A stretch of 64,000 bases of DNA. It comes from Amycolatopsis rifamycinica. GTDB lineage: Bacteria; Actinomycetota; Actinomycetes; Mycobacteriales; Pseudonocardiaceae. The notes beneath the pieces were generated by a model. That model was not told the DNA's origin and ran no database searches. It was given only the letters and a program-made list of their open reading frames with translations. Positions 34,048 to 42,496 of this stretch are shown here, piece after piece. Position 1 is the stretch's first letter; each line of letters opens with the position of its first letter. Made by a program: the position numbers and the translations under genes. Where the stretch lies: assembly GCF_000695625.1 (NCBI RefSeq), contig NZ_JMQI01000024.1, positions 62,001-126,000 on the forward strand, written 5' to 3'.

Positions 34048-34077
34048 TTTATAGCCCGGGCGCGCGGCGCGCTTCAA
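34048..34077 (-). promoter_or_regulatory. Promoter of the copy-3 transferase operon
   Basis: On the minus strand, TTGAAG (34077-34072) and TATAAA (34053-34048) are 18 bases apart, the best promoter match in the cluster. Transcription from about 34041 gives a 50-base leader before ATG 33991. The cluster palindrome lies about 32 bases upstream of the -35. Confidence 0.62.
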
Positions 34078-34108
34078 GGAATCCATTGCGGGATCCGGAA
34101 AACGGCTT

Positions 34109-34138
34109 CGCCCGTGTCTCGCCGGCGAGACACGGGCG
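34109..34138. promoter_or_regulatory. 30-bp perfect palindrome containing cluster palindrome copy 3
   Basis: The whole 30 bases are self-complementary. The central 16 bases, GTCTCGCCGGCGAGAC (34116-34131), differ from copies 1 and 2 only at one symmetric pair. It sits upstream of a strong promoter at activator-like distance, which favours a protein-binding site over a terminator. Confidence 0.65.
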
Positions 34139-34554
34139 GCGATGACCGGAGTCCGCTCGCCGAACCGGCGGCGGCGGATGGGTGGTGACGGAACTCATGG
34201 AACGCGCGGCGCGGGCGGCCACCGTCGCCCGGCGGTCCGGGCTCGTCGCGGATCGCCTGCGCGCGCGGCGCTGTACACCAGCATGGCGCACGCCGGACCC
34301 GTGCCGACCGACGCGGCCGGAGTTCGGCCCGGCGCCCGCGCGGCCGTGGAGTCCTCGTCCGGGGATGCGCGTTCGCTGCAGGACTTCCTGCGCTCGCTGG
34401 CGCGCGGTTCGGGGGACCTCCGAGGAAGCCGCCGGCATGAGCGAGGCCCGCCGCCGCTACCGGAGCAGGCAAAGGACGGTTTCCACCCCGCGCATCAGCC
34501 GGTCCTCCCGAAAACGAATCCGGATGCCGACCAGACTTCCCGGCGCGCCGGGGC
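34139..34554. other. Intergenic space with no convincing gene
   Basis: Frames are open here, including one from GTG 34182 (VTELMERAARAATVARR), but none continues a recognisable protein and ribosome sites are poor. It separates the aminosugar cluster from an unrelated hydrolase gene. It might be a decayed gene; I recognise nothing. Confidence 0.4.
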
Positions 34555-35730
34555 TCAGCCTACGCGAGCCACCCACTCGGCCACATCCGAAATCACCGCG
34601 GCGTCGACGTGGCCGGGCCGGGCGTAGTCCGCCGGGGTCGACGGCCCGGCACCGGGCCGGAAGAGGTGGTCGAGGCGTTCGTAGACCCGGACCGTCACGT
34701 CGGCGCGCCCGGCGAGCCCGGTACGCCAGCGGGTGAGGTCGTCGGCCACCGTCACCTGGTAGTCGCGGCCACCCTGCCCGAGGAAGACCGGCACCGGCAG
34801 GGCCACGGCGGCCGCGACCGGGTCGTAGCCGCGCAGGTCGAGCCAGTAGGAGGCGGGGAGGCCGAAGGGCAGCTCGGCCGCGGGGGTCTCCGGCGTCAGC
34901 CCGGGGCCGTCGACGAGCGCGGCCCGCCGTCCGAACCCCTCCACTGTGGACGGATCGAGCCCCAGGTGCCGGGCGACGCGGACGGCGGCGTGGTGCATCG
35001 GCTGCGCGTCGCCGGCCAGGATCACCAGCCCGGCCACCGCGCCGTCCGCCTCGGCCACGCGCGGCGCGACCTTCCCGCCCATGCTGTGCCCGGCGACGAA
35101 CAACCGCTCGACGCCCGGTTCGCGCCGCAGGACGTCGAGGGCCGCGAGGGCGGCCGGTACGTACTCCTCGGTCATCGTCGGCGCCGGCGCCTTGTCGAAC
35201 CGCACGACCGTCACGCCGCGGGTCGCGAGGCCCCAGGCGAGGTCCTTGAGCGGCTTGTTGGGGCCGCTGCTCCCGTCGCGGTCGAACGGGCCACCCCCGG
35301 CGAGCAGCACCACGCCCGCTCCCCCGGCGGCCGACGGGGCGGTGACGGTGGCGCCCGGCCCCCCGCCGAGCGTGATCTCCCGTTCGGCGAACGACCGCGG
35401 GTCCGCATAGGACGGCGGTGCCCACTGTGGAGCGGAGGCGGGCGCGAACCGGAGGCCGTGCAGCACGCCGCGGTCGTCGACGGACATCACGACGGTGCAG
35501 CCGCCGACCGGGACGCGCACCCGCACCAGCCCCGCCTGCCCCGGCTCGCTCTCGGCCGGGCCGGTGACGGCCACCGGCGCCGCGGCCACGGTGGCCCACG
35601 CACTCCGCAGGTCGCCGGGCGGGACGGCCGCCCGCAGGCCGGGCGCGAAGCGGCCGGCCACCTCGCCGAACCGCCCGTCGATCAGCATCGCCACCACCGC
35701 TGTCGCGGTCGCCACCGGATCCCGGCTCAT
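34555..35730 (-). CDS. Alpha/beta-hydrolase with N-terminal DUF3887-like domain
   Basis: 391 residues. Residues 1-110 resemble the DUF3887 domain (VAMLIDGRFGEVAGRFAPGLRAAV); the hydrolase follows, with VVLLAGGGPFDRDGS as oxyanion-loop region and GHSMGG as the nucleophile elbow. DHLF near the C-terminus supplies the likely His. This two-domain plan occurs in bacterial esterases. ATG 35730 follows AAGGTGG; two earlier ATGs lie in the divergent gene. No signal peptide. It is 40 bp from a divergent ArsR-like regulator that probably controls it. Confidence 0.83.
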   Translation of the reverse strand: MSRDPVATATAVVAMLIDGRFGEVAGRFAPGLRAAVPPGDLRSAWATVAAAPVAVTGPAESEPGQAGLVRVRVPVGGCTVVMSVDDRGVLHGLRFAPASAPQWAPPSYADPRSFAEREITLGGGPGATVTAPSAAGGAGVVLLAGGGPFDRDGSSGPNKPLKDLAWGLATRGVTVVRFDKAPAPTMTEEYVPAALAALDVLRREPGVERLFVAGHSMGGKVAPRVAEADGAVAGLVILAGDAQPMHHAAVRVARHLGLDPSTVEGFGRRAALVDGPGLTPETPAAELPFGLPASYWLDLRGYDPVAAAVALPVPVFLGQGGRDYQVTVADDLTRWRTGLAGRADVTVRVYERLDHLFRPGAGPSTPADYARPGHVDAAVISDVAEWVARVG

Positions 35731-35770
35731 CGCCGCCACCTTTCTCATTTTTTGCGAACGATAGCAGGTT

Positions 35771-36322
35771 GTGAGAACGTTCGGTGTGGACATCTTGAAA
35801 CTCCTCGCCCACCCGGTCCGGGTGCGGATCGTGAACGCGCTGCGCGGCGACCGGATCCTCACCACGGCCGAGCTGGCCACCCGGCTGCCGGACGTGTCGC
35901 AGGCGTCCGTCTACCGGCACGTCGATCTCCTCGCCCAGGCCGGCGTGCTCGAAGTGGCCGAGGAGCAGCGCGTCCGCGGCGCCGTCGAGCGCCACTACCG
36001 CCTGCGGCAGGACCGCGCGGTGATCGACCTCGAAGCGGCCCGGAAGATGACACCCGAGGACCACCGGCGGGCGTTCGCGAGCGCGGTCGCCGCGCTGGTC
36101 GCCGAGTTCCACGCCTACCTCGACCGCGAGACCGCGGACCCGGTGGCCGACCTCGTCGGCTACCGGCAGCACGCGGTCTGGCTCGACCCCGCGGAGCTGG
36201 AAACGCTGATCGGGCAGCTGCGCGCGGCGATCGCGCCGCGGCTGGCGAACGAACCGCGGCCCGGGCGGACGCGGTACCTGCTCAGCCCGATCCTGTTCCC
36301 GAGCGAACCACCCACCGGGTAG
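35771..36322 (+). CDS. ArsR-like helix-turn-helix regulator
   Basis: 183 residues. The N-terminal winged helix (LAHPVRVRIVNALRG, LSQASVYRHVDLLAQAGVLEV is approximated by VSQASVYRHVDLLAQAG) is followed by a helical domain found in actinobacterial regulators of this size. GTG 35771; the 40-base gap to the divergent hydrolase leaves little leader, so translation may be nearly leaderless. It most likely represses the hydrolase and itself. No metal-binding cysteines, so not a metal sensor. Confidence 0.8.
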   Translation: MRTFGVDILKLLAHPVRVRIVNALRGDRILTTAELATRLPDVSQASVYRHVDLLAQAGVLEVAEEQRVRGAVERHYRLRQDRAVIDLEAARKMTPEDHRRAFASAVAALVAEFHAYLDRETADPVADLVGYRQHAVWLDPAELETLIGQLRAAIAPRLANEPRPGRTRYLLSPILFPSEPPTG

Positions 36323-36431
36323 CGCCCGGCGTCCGGCTTCCCGTGAGACTCTGGCCCGGCGTACGGGAATCCTCCTTGATCAGCACCCGGCCGGGCCGGA
36401 AGGCGCTCGGCCCGGCCGCGAGCCGCGGTGC

Positions 36432-36917
36432 TCATCGGGGGCGGGTCAGCCGCAGGGGCGCGTCCGGAAGGAGGGCGCCGGTGTCGTCCAGTTCGGCGAG
36501 CAGGGCGGGGACTCCGGCGGTGAGCATCTTGGTCCGGACCGCGCCGAGCAGCTTGGCCATGGCGAACCCGCCGATTCCGGTGAACCCGGTGTGGTGGTAG
36601 GCGAAGCGGGTTCCTCCGGCGGTCGGCTCGAGCCGGTAGCGGACATGGCTGGGCGTCTCCCCCTCCGCACCCACCCAGGTGTAGTGCAGCAGTTCCCGCT
36701 CGCGGACCTCCAGCACCTCGCAGTCGACGATCCCCCGCCAGCCGGGCATCGGCTTGGCGACGAACCGGAACCGGGTGCCGGCCACGGGCGCGAATCCCTC
36801 GGCGCGGGCCCCTTTGCCGGTCGAGGTCCAGTACGGGATCAGCTCCGGGTCGGTCATGGCCCGCCAGACCTTCGCGGGCGAGTGCGGGTAGTCCCGCACG
36901 ATGTGGATCTCGGACAC
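36432..36917 (-). CDS. SRPBCC/AHSA1-family protein
   Basis: 161 residues. VRDYPHSPAKVWRAMTDPELIPYW is the typical start of the START-like AHSA1 fold, and GTRFAYHHTGFTG lies on a later strand. These proteins bind small hydrophobic ligands; specific function unknown. GTG 36917 follows AAGGAG. It is divergent from a TetR gene 75 bp away, so it is probably that regulator's target. Confidence 0.85.
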   Translation of the reverse strand: MSEIHIVRDYPHSPAKVWRAMTDPELIPYWTSTGKGARAEGFAPVAGTRFRFVAKPMPGWRGIVDCEVLEVRERELLHYTWVGAEGETPSHVRYRLEPTAGGTRFAYHHTGFTGIGGFAMAKLLGAVRTKMLTAGVPALLAELDDTGALLPDAPLRLTRPR

Positions 36918-36934
36918 GACCGGCTCCTTAAGTT

Positions 36935-36966
36935 CAGTGGCTATAAAATTACTGTAGCAGAACTTT
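36935..36966. promoter_or_regulatory. Candidate TetR operator region
   Basis: The divergent space holds GTTCAGTGGCTA and TAGCAGAAC as imperfect inverted arms around an AT-rich centre (TATAAAATTACTG), which also contains the likely -10 for the SRPBCC gene. A TetR dimer here would block both directions. Confidence 0.35.
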
Positions 36967-36992
36967 TCCGGTGGCTGAAGTAGGATGACGGC

Positions 36993-37706
36993 GTGACGAC
37001 GACGGGAACCGGCCGGCCGGCCGCCGAGGGGCTGCGGGAACGCAAGAAGCGCGCGATGCGCCGGCAACTGTCCGACACCGCCGCGCGGATGTTCCTCGAA
37101 CGCGGCTTCGACGCCGTCCGGGTGGCCGACGTCGGCGAAGCGTGCGGGGTGTCGGAAAAAACCGTCTTCAACTACTTCCCGAGCAAGGAAGCGCTGCTCC
37201 TGGACCGGATCGAGGCCACGGCCGACGCGTTGCGCACCCACCTGCCGGACCCGGCGCACACCCCGGTCGGCGCGATGCTGGCAATTCTCGAGCGGGAACG
37301 GGACGACCTCGCCACGGCCCTCGCCGCCGACCCCGACCAGGACGGCGCGCTGGCGCGGTACCGGCAGTTCGGCGACCTGATCCGGAACACCCCTTCCCTG
37401 CGCGCCTACCGAAGCGACACCGCCGACCGGTTCGTCGACATCGCCGCCGAGGCACTCGCCGTCCGGACCGGACTGCACCCGGGCGACCCCGAACCCCAGA
37501 TCGCCGCGGCGACGCTCCTCGGCCTCTGGCGGGTCCAGTTCCGCGCCCTCCGCACCCACGTGCGCCCCGGCCACCCCCTGCCGGCCGCGATCGACGCCGT
37601 GACCCGCGACGTCCGCCGCGCCGCCCGCCTGGCCGAAGCCGGACTGGCCGCGTTTCCCGCAGCAGCAGCGGAACCGTCAACCGCCGGCCGCTCCGAACAC
37701 CACTGA
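36993..37706 (+). CDS. TetR-family regulator
   Basis: 237 residues. The HTH is ARMFLERGFDAVRVADVGEA and VSEKTVFNYFPSKEALL, a standard TetR N-terminus; the ligand domain is not recognisable. GTG 36993. It is divergent from the SRPBCC gene and presumably represses it, with a hydrophobic ligand as inducer. Confidence 0.87.
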   Translation: MTTTGTGRPAAEGLRERKKRAMRRQLSDTAARMFLERGFDAVRVADVGEACGVSEKTVFNYFPSKEALLLDRIEATADALRTHLPDPAHTPVGAMLAILERERDDLATALAADPDQDGALARYRQFGDLIRNTPSLRAYRSDTADRFVDIAAEALAVRTGLHPGDPEPQIAAATLLGLWRVQFRALRTHVRPGHPLPAAIDAVTRDVRRAARLAEAGLAAFPAAAAEPSTAGRSEHH

Positions 37707-37869
37707 GCGCGCTGCGGTCAGCGGGAACCAACGGGCATGCTCCCTGTCGGCGACCCGGTTCTCGGGGAGGCGCAAGCCGCAGCCGTACGCGATGGTGTGC
37801 CCGCCGATGTACTTGTGGTCCGACATCGACGGCATCCTCGCGCGCGCCTGACGCCGGAAACGTTGATTC

Positions 37870-38100
37870 TCAGTGCCCCAGCGGGGAACGGTCCTTCTCG
37901 ACCACCTTTTCGGCGCCGCGCTTGGCGAACGCCGCCCACAGGCTGAAGCCCACGGCGCCCGCCGCGACGGCCAGCCACAGCCAGACGAACGGCTCGCGCA
38001 AGGGGAACCGCACCAGGACGAAAACGATCATCGCGACCCCGACGACCGCGCTGAACACGGCGGAGGGCTTGGACGGCTTGATCCGGTACACGAGCACCAC
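37870..38100 (-). CDS. Small two-helix membrane protein
   Basis: 76 residues: a charged start (MVLVYRIKPSKP), two hydrophobic helices (VFSAVVGVAMIVFVLVRF and FVWLWLAVAAGAVGFSLWAAF) and a basic C-terminal tail. GTG 38100 has GGGGAGT upstream. I recognise no family. Hydrophobic periodicity and codon use suggest it is real. Convergent with TetR, divergent from MerR. Confidence 0.6.
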   Translation of the reverse strand: MVLVYRIKPSKPSAVFSAVVGVAMIVFVLVRFPLREPFVWLWLAVAAGAVGFSLWAAFAKRGAEKVVEKDRSPLGH

Positions 38101-38186
38101 TCCCCAGTCGGCAGTTTCGTGGCTCTCGGCTACCCCCTGGACGATCTCCCGAAACTTCGCGTCCGTCGAGGTCGCGCGAGCCGGGG

Positions 38187-38217
38187 TTGACCTTCACCTT
38201 CGGGGAAGCCGCAGAGT
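38187..38217 (+). promoter_or_regulatory. MerR-type promoter with 19-bp spacer
   Basis: TTGACC and CAGAGT are separated by 19 bases, and the spacer holds the near-dyad CTTCACCTTCGGGGAAG. A long spacer with a dyad is the hallmark of MerR-activated promoters, so the downstream gene probably activates itself. Confidence 0.5.
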
Positions 38218-38257
38218 GGTCGTCACCGGGCGCCCGCCCGGTGACGAGGAGCCCTCC

Positions 38258-39088
38258 ATGAACCTGGTCAGCATCGGCGAGTTCTCGCGGCTGTCACGGC
38301 TGTCGCCCAAGGCACTGCGGCTGTACGACGAACTCGGACTCCTGGTGCCGGCCCGCGTCGACGCGGAAACCGGATATCGTTGGTACGCGGCCACCCAGCT
38401 GGACCACGCCCGCCTCGTGGCCGCGCTGCGCCGGGCCGGAGTCCCGCTCGCCCGGATCAAGGACATCCTGGCCCTGGACCCGGCCTCGGCCGCCGAGGAG
38501 ATCCGGGCCCGCTGGGCCGACGCCGAAGCCGAGCACGCCGCCCGGCGCGTCCTGGTGGGCCGGCTCGTCGATCGCCTTCAAGGGAAGAAGTCCGCCATGT
38601 ACGAAGTCACTGTCCGCGAAATCCCGCGGCGCCGGATGCTCAGCCGGGTCGGCAGGGTGCACCAGGACGAGCTGGAATCCCTGACGCGGGAGCTGTTCAT
38701 CCACCGGTTGCGCCGCGGCGGTGTCCCGCGCGCCGAGGGGATCGCCGGCGCGCCGTTCACGATCTACCACGGGGAGGTGAGCGGCGACAGCGACGGCCCG
38801 GTGGAATGGTGCTGGCCGGTGCCCGAGGACCGCGCCGCCGAGATCGCGGCCGGGTTCCCCGATCTGACCCTGCGCACGGAACCCGCGCACCAGGAAGCAT
38901 TCGTGCGCCAGGAGACGCCCGGCCGGTGGGCCGCCGCAACCCAGGTCGAGGTCGCGGTGGGCGCCCTCTTCGCCTGGGCTGCCGAGCAGAAGCGCCACCC
39001 GTCCGGCGGCGTGCGGGGCGTGCTGGTCCCGGCCACCGGCACCCCGGGCACCGGGCCTTACGTCGAATTCGCCCTGCCGCTGAGCTGA
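38258..39088 (+). CDS. MerR-family regulator with GyrI-like effector domain
   Basis: 276 residues. MNLVSIGEFSRLSRLSPKAL and LRLYDELGLLVPARVD are the MerR winged helix; a coiled coil spans about 80-110; the C-terminal GyrI-like domain (VTVREIPRRRMLSRVG, GPYVEFALPL) binds drug-like ligands in BmrR relatives. ATG 38258 follows GAGGAG. No transporter target is adjacent, so it may regulate only itself or distant genes. Confidence 0.88.
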   Translation: MNLVSIGEFSRLSRLSPKALRLYDELGLLVPARVDAETGYRWYAATQLDHARLVAALRRAGVPLARIKDILALDPASAAEEIRARWADAEAEHAARRVLVGRLVDRLQGKKSAMYEVTVREIPRRRMLSRVGRVHQDELESLTRELFIHRLRRGGVPRAEGIAGAPFTIYHGEVSGDSDGPVEWCWPVPEDRAAEIAAGFPDLTLRTEPAHQEAFVRQETPGRWAAATQVEVAVGALFAWAAEQKRHPSGGVRGVLVPATGTPGTGPYVEFALPLS

Positions 39089-39246
39089 GCCGGCCGCGGG
39101 TCGGGCACTCCCCCGCCATATCGGCAACGACGATCCGCCGTGGCCGGACCACCCGGGCTGGGGAACATCCCGGTCACCGGGACGTTCGTGCGCTCCTGAC
39201 CGGCGGCACCGGCCTCCGGCGGTGCCGCCGCAGGCCGGGCCGCGGG

Positions 39247-41190
39247 TCATTCCCGAAGCCGGGCGAACAGTTCCCTCGCCTCCAGTGATCGGGCTTCGGC
39301 TTCTTCGTCCCGGCCCAGGGCGCGCAGCGGGGTGACCAACCTGTCCAGGGTGTTGGCCACGTGCCTGAGGTAGCCGTGGGCGCGGCGCAGGGCGAGCGCC
39401 CGTTCGTAGTGCTCGACCGACTCGGCCGGCCGGCCGGCGTGGTACTCGATGTAGGCGAGGGTCTCGCGGCAGGACGCCTCGCCCTCCGGGTTGGGACGCA
39501 GGGCGAGCGCCGCCTCGCCGGACGAGCGGGCCCGGTCGAGGTCGCCGAGGCGGGCGGTGAACCACGCGACCGCGTTCAGGGCGTGGGCTTCGCTGATCGT
39601 GTCGTGCAGTTCTCGCGACAGCCGCAGGTTTTCCCGGGCGTGGTCCAGGGCTTCGGCGTTCTCGTCCCGGCGGCCGAGCGCCCAAGCCAGGGCGCGGTGG
39701 GTGTGCGAGAGCTGGTCCCGATCCCCCGACTGCCGGGCGAGGGCGCTCGCTTCCCGCAGCCGGGCCAGCCCCTCGGCGTCGCGGTGGGCCCGGGTCAGGG
39801 CTTCACCCAGGCGCCGGTGGGAGGTGACCAGTGCCGAAACCGGGTCCCGCACGCGCAGGGCGAGACCCCAGGTGCGGATGTCGGCGTCGGCGTGATCCCG
39901 CCGGTGGTGGTAGGTCGTCAGCGTCCGGGCCAGGTGCCAGACGACGTCGTGCCACCCGTGCTCCGCGGCGGTGCCGACCGCGGCGAGCAGGCACCGGTGT
40001 TCCGCGTCGAACCAGGCCAGCGCCGCGTCGAGGCCGGTGGGCGGTTCGGGACGGCATCCCCGTGACATCGGCGGCAGCACCGCCGGCGCACCGTACGGCT
40101 GGAGGTGGCGGTCGGCCGAGTGCGCGGTGTACAGGTAGTGGTCGATCACCCGCCGCGTGGCCTCGGCGTCCTCGGCGCGGACCTGGGCCCGGATCAGGTC
40201 GTGCATGCGGTAGCGCTCGCCGGCCGCGCTTTCCAGCAGGCAGAGGCGCTCCAAGGCGGGCAGCTCCGACACCGATCCGATGAGGCTGCGCACGGCCGCG
40301 AGGCCGATGTCCGGGCCCGGTGCGGCGGCGAGCAGCCCCAGGACACGCGACTGCGCCCCGGTCAACGCGCGCAACGACCACGACAGCGCCGCGGGCACGC
40401 TGTTGGCCGGGTCCTCGTCGTCGAGCCGGCCGAGCTCGTCGGCGATCCGGGACAGGGGCAGCCCCGGGCTCAGCTGACCGCGGCTGGCCACGATCGCCAG
40501 CGCGAGCGGCAGCCCCGCGCAGTGCGCCACGATCCGCCGCACGGCCACGGGATCCGCCGCGATCCGGCCGGGTCCGAGGCGCGCGACCAGCAGGTCGTGG
40601 GACTCGGCGTCGCGGAGCACGCCGAGCCGCAGGTGCCGGGCGCCGTGCCGGGTGGTCAGCGAGGTGAGCTGACGGCGGCTGGTCACCAGGACGGTGCCGC
40701 GGGACCCACCGGGCAGCAGCGGCTCCACCTGGGCCGCATCGGCGGCGTTGTCGAGGACCACCAGCAGCCGCTTGTCCGCGGTCAGGCTCCGGTAGAGCGC
40801 GACTTGGGCGTGGGGATCGGCGGGGATGTCGACGGCTCCGAGAGCGTCGAGGAACCCGCGTACCGCGGCTGCGGGAACCATCGGCTGATCCGGCGAAAAG
40901 CCACGCAGGTCGACGAACAGCTGACCGTCCGGGAACCGGTGCCGGTTCGCCTGGGCCCAGCGCACCGCCAGCCACGTCTTGCCGATGCCGCCGGTCCCGA
41001 TGATCGCGTGCACCCCGGGTTCGCCGGCCAGCCCGGCCAGGTCATCGGCGCGGCCCACGAAGCGGGCCGGCCAGGCGGGCAGCTGCCGGGGTGGCGGGCG
41101 CACCCGCGCGACGACGACCTGCCCGGCCTGCACGACGGTCCCCGTCACCTCGCCGTCGACGACGTTGTGCACCTCGAACCGATCGGGCAT
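39247..41190 (-). CDS. NLR-type NB-ARC ATPase with TPR repeats and amyloid-motif-like N-terminus
   Basis: 647 residues. The first 30 contain N9-VVDGEVTGTVVQAGQV, matching the BASS3/RHIM-like amyloid signalling motif (hydrophobic-Q-x-G) reported on actinobacterial NLRs. An NB-ARC domain follows: P-loop GTGGIGKT at 65-72, LLVVLDNAADAAQ as Walker B, GLPLALAIVASR, and MHDLIRAQVR. From about 400 come TPR repeats (LRLSRELHDTISEAHALNAV, ALALRRAHGYLRHVAN). There is no SARP DNA-binding domain. Such proteins are thought to sense infection or stress and trigger an amyloid-linked effector. Confidence 0.85.
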   Translation of the reverse strand: MPDRFEVHNVVDGEVTGTVVQAGQVVVARVRPPPRQLPAWPARFVGRADDLAGLAGEPGVHAIIGTGGIGKTWLAVRWAQANRHRFPDGQLFVDLRGFSPDQPMVPAAAVRGFLDALGAVDIPADPHAQVALYRSLTADKRLLVVLDNAADAAQVEPLLPGGSRGTVLVTSRRQLTSLTTRHGARHLRLGVLRDAESHDLLVARLGPGRIAADPVAVRRIVAHCAGLPLALAIVASRGQLSPGLPLSRIADELGRLDDEDPANSVPAALSWSLRALTGAQSRVLGLLAAAPGPDIGLAAVRSLIGSVSELPALERLCLLESAAGERYRMHDLIRAQVRAEDAEATRRVIDHYLYTAHSADRHLQPYGAPAVLPPMSRGCRPEPPTGLDAALAWFDAEHRCLLAAVGTAAEHGWHDVVWHLARTLTTYHHRRDHADADIRTWGLALRVRDPVSALVTSHRRLGEALTRAHRDAEGLARLREASALARQSGDRDQLSHTHRALAWALGRRDENAEALDHARENLRLSRELHDTISEAHALNAVAWFTARLGDLDRARSSGEAALALRPNPEGEASCRETLAYIEYHAGRPAESVEHYERALALRRAHGYLRHVANTLDRLVTPLRALGRDEEAEARSLEARELFARLRE

Positions 41191-41266
41191 GCCGACCAGG
41201 ATGCCCCGGCCGGCGCGGGACCACCAGGCAGGCCGGCACGTCCGGGCCGTCTGCTTGGATACCGGC

Positions 41267-41929
41267 GTGACCGTGTACGACGTCGCTCGTCGCCTGCCCG
41301 CCGTCGCGGAGCTGCGCGTGCTGTGCCGGGCGCTGGCCGCCTTGGACGTCGTGCTGGATCCCGGCAGCGAGGAGCGGCACCACCGCTACGACCCGGCTTG
41401 GGCGCCCGGTGCGGAGCTGGGGTCCATGCGGGACGGCTCGGGCAACGAGTACTCCATCACGTTCACCGCCGCGGGGGCCTTCGTGCGCGGTTTCGACCAC
41501 GAATCGCCGATGAGTCCCTACGCCGCCGACGACGAAGAGCCCTGGCCCGGTGTGCTCGATTCCGTGCCCGAGGTGTTCCGCGACTGGGCGCGCGAACCGG
41601 CGTTCTCCGGCGAATTCGGCACGCCGCACGTCACGGCGTGCCTGTGGCGTGAAAACCACGACACCGGTTGGCGGCACGGGGTCGTCGACTTCCCCGAGCA
41701 CGGCGACGACGGCGCCGACTGGCTGTTCGCCCTGCTGACCGATCCCACGCCCGAGGCGTTCCAGGACTGGGCGCGGGACTACTACGCAACGCCGATCGAC
41801 CTCGACGCGGTGCGGCACGTCTACGCCGGGCGCCCGGTGACCGCGAGCGTCGTGACCGCGCTCAACCCCGCCACCACCCTGGCCGCCGTCGCCGGCGGCG
41901 TCGCCGCGACCGGCTACCCGGTCGCGTAG
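41267..41929 (+). CDS. Conserved hypothetical protein
   Basis: 220 residues, no membrane segment or signal peptide. Notable segments are SMRDGSGNEYSITFTAAGAF, RGFDHESPMSPY and DGADWLFALLTD. I know this as a recurrent actinobacterial hypothetical without assigned function. GTG 41267; TTGGATAC directly upstream could be a -10 for near-leaderless expression. It is divergent from the NLR gene by 76 bp, so a functional link (effector or partner) is possible, but it lacks the amyloid motif. Confidence 0.75.
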   Translation: MTVYDVARRLPAVAELRVLCRALAALDVVLDPGSEERHHRYDPAWAPGAELGSMRDGSGNEYSITFTAAGAFVRGFDHESPMSPYAADDEEPWPGVLDSVPEVFRDWAREPAFSGEFGTPHVTACLWRENHDTGWRHGVVDFPEHGDDGADWLFALLTDPTPEAFQDWARDYYATPIDLDAVRHVYAGRPVTASVVTALNPATTLAAVAGGVAATGYPVA

Positions 41930-42056
41930 CTTCCGCGCGGGATCCGCCGGCCGGCCGCGCCGGGGAACCGTGGCCGAGGGGATTTCTCCGGCTTTCCCGT
42001 TCCCCGGCGTGGAAACCGATCGCCGCCTCGCCCGGGTGATCCGGCATGATGACCGG

Positions 42057-42404
42057 GTGCCCCGCCGCGAGCTCCGCCCCGGTCAGGTCTGGCTGATCGG
42101 CGTCCCGCTCAACCTCCTGCTGGCCGTCCCGTGCGCCTACCCGGTCGCCTTCGCGATGCTGGCGGCGCAGGTCATCGCCGGCGAGCTCGGGTGGGGCGAG
42201 GTCGACCCCACGCTGGTCGACGACGGCGCGGAAATCGTGATCGGGCTCGGCGTGGTCTCGGCGTTGTTCGCCGGGCTGGTGGTGTTCGGCGTGAACGCCT
42301 TGGTCACCTCCCGCGCACCCGGGCTGCGGGCGGGTGGTTACTGGATCGCGGTGGCCCTGCTGATCGTCGTCCCCGCCGTCCTCTACTGGACCGTCCTCCG
42401 CTGA
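42057..42404 (+). CDS. Small three-helix membrane protein, hypothetical
   Basis: 115 residues with three hydrophobic helices (WLIGVPLNLLLAVPCAYPVA, IVIGLGVVSALFAGLVVFGV, WIAVALLIVVPAVLYW). GTG 42057 is preferred; an in-frame GTG at 41970 adds 29 residues with no clear feature. Family not recognised. Confidence 0.6.
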   Translation: MPRRELRPGQVWLIGVPLNLLLAVPCAYPVAFAMLAAQVIAGELGWGEVDPTLVDDGAEIVIGLGVVSALFAGLVVFGVNALVTSRAPGLRAGGYWIAVALLIVVPAVLYWTVLR

Positions 42405-42496
42405 GCCGCGGGGTCACACCCACTGACGAGTACTGTTGTTCATCCGATATTCACCCGTGGATCACCGGAGGCGGGCCGCCGTGCGAGGCTGACCGG

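Noticed and set aside
34142..34627. Plus-strand frame starting near the cluster palindrome
   Set aside because: No ribosome site, no family resemblance, and it runs into the antisense of the hydrolase gene.
37680..37832. Minus-strand frame of about 51 codons (MPSMSDHKYIGGHTIAYGCG)
   Set aside because: Composition looks somewhat coding, but it overlaps the TetR 3' end, has no clear ribosome site and matches nothing I recognise.
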